Positions 53,585 through 55,030 of a stretch of 55,030 nucleotides of DNA are shown one piece after another. The DNA is from Candidatus Cloacimonadota bacterium (GTDB lineage Bacteria; Cloacimonadota; Cloacimonadia; JGIOTU-2): the NCBI GenBank assembly GCA_016932035.1, contig JAFGDR010000010.1, positions 1 to 55,030 of the forward strand, in the 5' to 3' direction. Each line of letters begins with the position of its first letter. Position 1 is the first letter of the stretch. The notes under the pieces are model-generated. The model was not told where the DNA came from. It was given only the letters and a program-made list of their open reading frames with translations, and ran no database searches. The position numbers and the translations under genes are program-made.

Positions 53585-54975
53585 TGGATATGCACGAACT
53601 CACCCCAAAGGAAACAGTAAAAGAACTCGATAAATATGTGATAAGCCAGGACAGAGCAAAGCGCGCAGTTGCAATTGCTCTCAGAAATCGCTGGAGACGC
53701 CAGAACGTACCGGAAGATCTACGCGATGAGATCCTTCCCAACAACATCATCCTGATTGGTCCTACCGGTGTCGGAAAAACTGAAATTTCTCGCCGTCTTG
53801 CTAATCTGGTTAATGCTCCTTTTATCAAAATTGAAGCGTCTAAATTCACTGAAGTCGGGTATGTGGGGCGTGATGTGGAATCGATCGTTCGTGAACTGGT
53901 AAGTCTTTCGATCAACCAGGTTCGCGATGAGCTGACCATGGAAGTTGAAGATGAGGCGCGTGAACGTGCCGAAGAAAAGGTCCTCGATCTCCTCCTTCCT
54001 CCCCTAAAACGGCAGAGAAGAACAAACCTCTCCATCGAAGAACAAAAGCTCGAGCGTCAAAAATTCGAAGAGGAACAGGAAAAACATAAGCGTAACAGGG
54101 ATAAGTTCAGAAAAATGCTTCAAAGCGGTTCATTGGATAACAGAGAAGTTGAGATGAAACTCGATGACATGCCTGAGCCGAGGATCGAAGTTTTTTCCGG
54201 TATGGGAATGGATAGTTTCGATATCAATATGGGTGAGATCCTTGCTGGTTTCATGCCCGGTCACGGTTCTGGAAATAAACGTAAAAAAATGAAGGTCAGC
54301 GAAGCGCTGGATTATCTTTTTTACAATGAATCCAAAAAACTCGTGGATATGAATGATGTCAAAGAGATCGCGATCACCCGTGTCGAGGAGAACGGTATTG
54401 TATTTTTGGATGAAATAGACAAAATAGCAGGTGAGAAATCCCAGCATGGTCCGGATGTTTCACGCGAAGGAGTTCAGAGAGATTTACTTCCGATCATCGA
54501 AGGAACAAATGTTCCAACAAAATACGGCATGGTCGATACAACACACATTCTCTTTATTGCATCTGGTGCATTTCACGTTTCCAAACCTTCTGACCTCATA
54601 CCTGAACTGCAGGGGCGTTTCCCGATTCGCGTTGAGTTGAAAAGTCTGACTGAAGAAGATTTTGCAAAGATACTCACACTCCCCAAAAATGCATTGATCA
54701 AACAATATACTGAAATGTTGAAAACCGAAGGTGTGGATGTGAGGTTTACGGCAGGAGCGATCAAAGAGATATCTCATTTTGCTGCACAGGCAAATACAAA
54801 GATGGAAGATATCGGCGCACGACGCCTGCATACTGTCCTTTCCATTCTTCTTGAAGATTATCTCTATGAACTGCCGGACAGCAAAACAGAAAAGATCAAG
54901 GTTACAAAGGAACTGGTTACTCAGAAACTCGAAAAGATCATCACAGACGAAGATCTTACCAAATATATTTTATAG
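53584..54975 (+). CDS. hslU: HslU ATPase (ClpY)
   Basis: 463 aa. Walker A GPTGVGKTEISRRLA (near residue 59), FIKIEASKFTEVGYVGRDVE, the inserted I domain (about 110-240, charged and coiled-coil-like), Walker B NGIVFLDEIDKIAG and the C-terminal TKYIL tail that docks on HslV. It unfolds substrates for HslV. It is the last gene visible; the remaining 55 bp of the window show nothing I can name. Confidence 0.97.
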   Translation: MDMHELTPKETVKELDKYVISQDRAKRAVAIALRNRWRRQNVPEDLRDEILPNNIILIGPTGVGKTEISRRLANLVNAPFIKIEASKFTEVGYVGRDVESIVRELVSLSINQVRDELTMEVEDEARERAEEKVLDLLLPPLKRQRRTNLSIEEQKLERQKFEEEQEKHKRNRDKFRKMLQSGSLDNREVEMKLDDMPEPRIEVFSGMGMDSFDINMGEILAGFMPGHGSGNKRKKMKVSEALDYLFYNESKKLVDMNDVKEIAITRVEENGIVFLDEIDKIAGEKSQHGPDVSREGVQRDLLPIIEGTNVPTKYGMVDTTHILFIASGAFHVSKPSDLIPELQGRFPIRVELKSLTEEDFAKILTLPKNALIKQYTEMLKTEGVDVRFTAGAIKEISHFAAQANTKMEDIGARRLHTVLSILLEDYLYELPDSKTEKIKVTKELVTQKLEKIITDEDLTKYIL

Positions 54976-55030
54976 ATAAAACTTCGGTTCAGTATCCCAA
55001 CTATCGTTTAGTAATAAACCATTATTGAAT

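Noticed and set aside
1-55030. tRNA, rRNA, tmRNA or known riboswitch
   Set aside because: I scanned spacers for T-arm-like GGTTCRANTCC and long conserved RNA cores and saw none. A covariance search (Infernal/tRNAscan) would be decisive and could not be run.

Overview
The window looks like a chromosome segment from an anaerobic, diderm bacterium of moderate to low GC. The gene set fits the FCB group, and Candidatus Cloacimonadota (Cloacimonas-like amino-acid fermenters) is my best guess. Pointers: a four-gene pyruvate-type ferredoxin oxidoreductase plus indolepyruvate ferredoxin oxidoreductase (peptide/amino-acid fermentation), a Wza/Wzz/Wzy-type exopolysaccharide locus and a LolC/E-like permease (outer membrane), sigma-54, HslUV, FtsH, RarA and the Dxr isoprenoid pathway. 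No rRNA, tRNA, CRISPR array, intact insertion sequence or prophage was seen. The taxonomic call is inference; no marker was compared with a database.

Layout. 1-20.2 kb: an A/T-rich surface-polysaccharide locus, nearly all on + with 1-17 bp overlaps. It holds an opine-dehydrogenase-like gene, an ATP-grasp ligase, a Wzx-type flippase and a polysaccharide pyruvyl transferase, then a reverse-strand sulfotransferase, then export (SLBB/Wza), a BY-kinase-like ATPase, Wzz, an O-antigen ligase/polymerase, GT4 enzymes (one a GT4-GT4 fusion), two deacetylase-like proteins flanking a membrane-anchored RIFT-barrel (PcRGLX/YetA-like) protein, GT2 and a LolC/E-like permease. 20.3-23.0 kb (minus): adenosine-specific kinase, thpR, recA and recX as one overlapping operon. 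23.1-27.8 kb (+): Mth938-like protein, rpoN, a Nudix-like protein, rarA and a Spy/CpxP-like periplasmic protein. 27.9-33.0 kb (+): uppS-cdsA-dxr-comEC. 33.2-36.1 kb (minus): porC-porD-porA-porB. 36.3-40.8 kb (+): divergent polysaccharide deacetylase, uppP, scpB, holA, era. 40.8-46.9 kb: a looser accessory stretch (deoxynucleoside kinase, DUF998, a small membrane protein, YcaQ-like glycosylase, NTF2-like protein, divergent Fpg-like protein, GNAT) with hairpin-rich intergenic DNA. 46.9-55.0 kb (+): iorA-iorB-tilS-hpt-ftsH-hslV-hslU.

How the genes work together. The first locus can make, modify, polymerise and export a surface glycan. The opine dehydrogenase/ATP-grasp pair at its start suggests an amino-acid-derived decoration. 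UppS, CdsA, Dxr and UppP supply and recycle the lipid carrier. Por and Ior pass electrons from 2-oxoacids to ferredoxin. RecA/RecX, RarA, the YcaQ-like and Fpg-like proteins, HolA and ScpB cover DNA maintenance; FtsH and HslUV cover proteolysis.

Most notable: (i) TTGACA-like boxes sit 35-40 nt before the start codon of six genes that lack a visible Shine-Dalgarno sequence, whereas genes with the box farther away do have one, which suggests a class of leaderless mRNAs; (ii) the putative opine-decoration module; (iii) a hairpin/RBS/15-codon ORF cassette between terminators behind comEC; (iv) an Fpg-like protein lacking the catalytic N-terminal proline; (v) an IorA without its ferredoxin domain; (vi) an 860-bp island of diverse hairpins.
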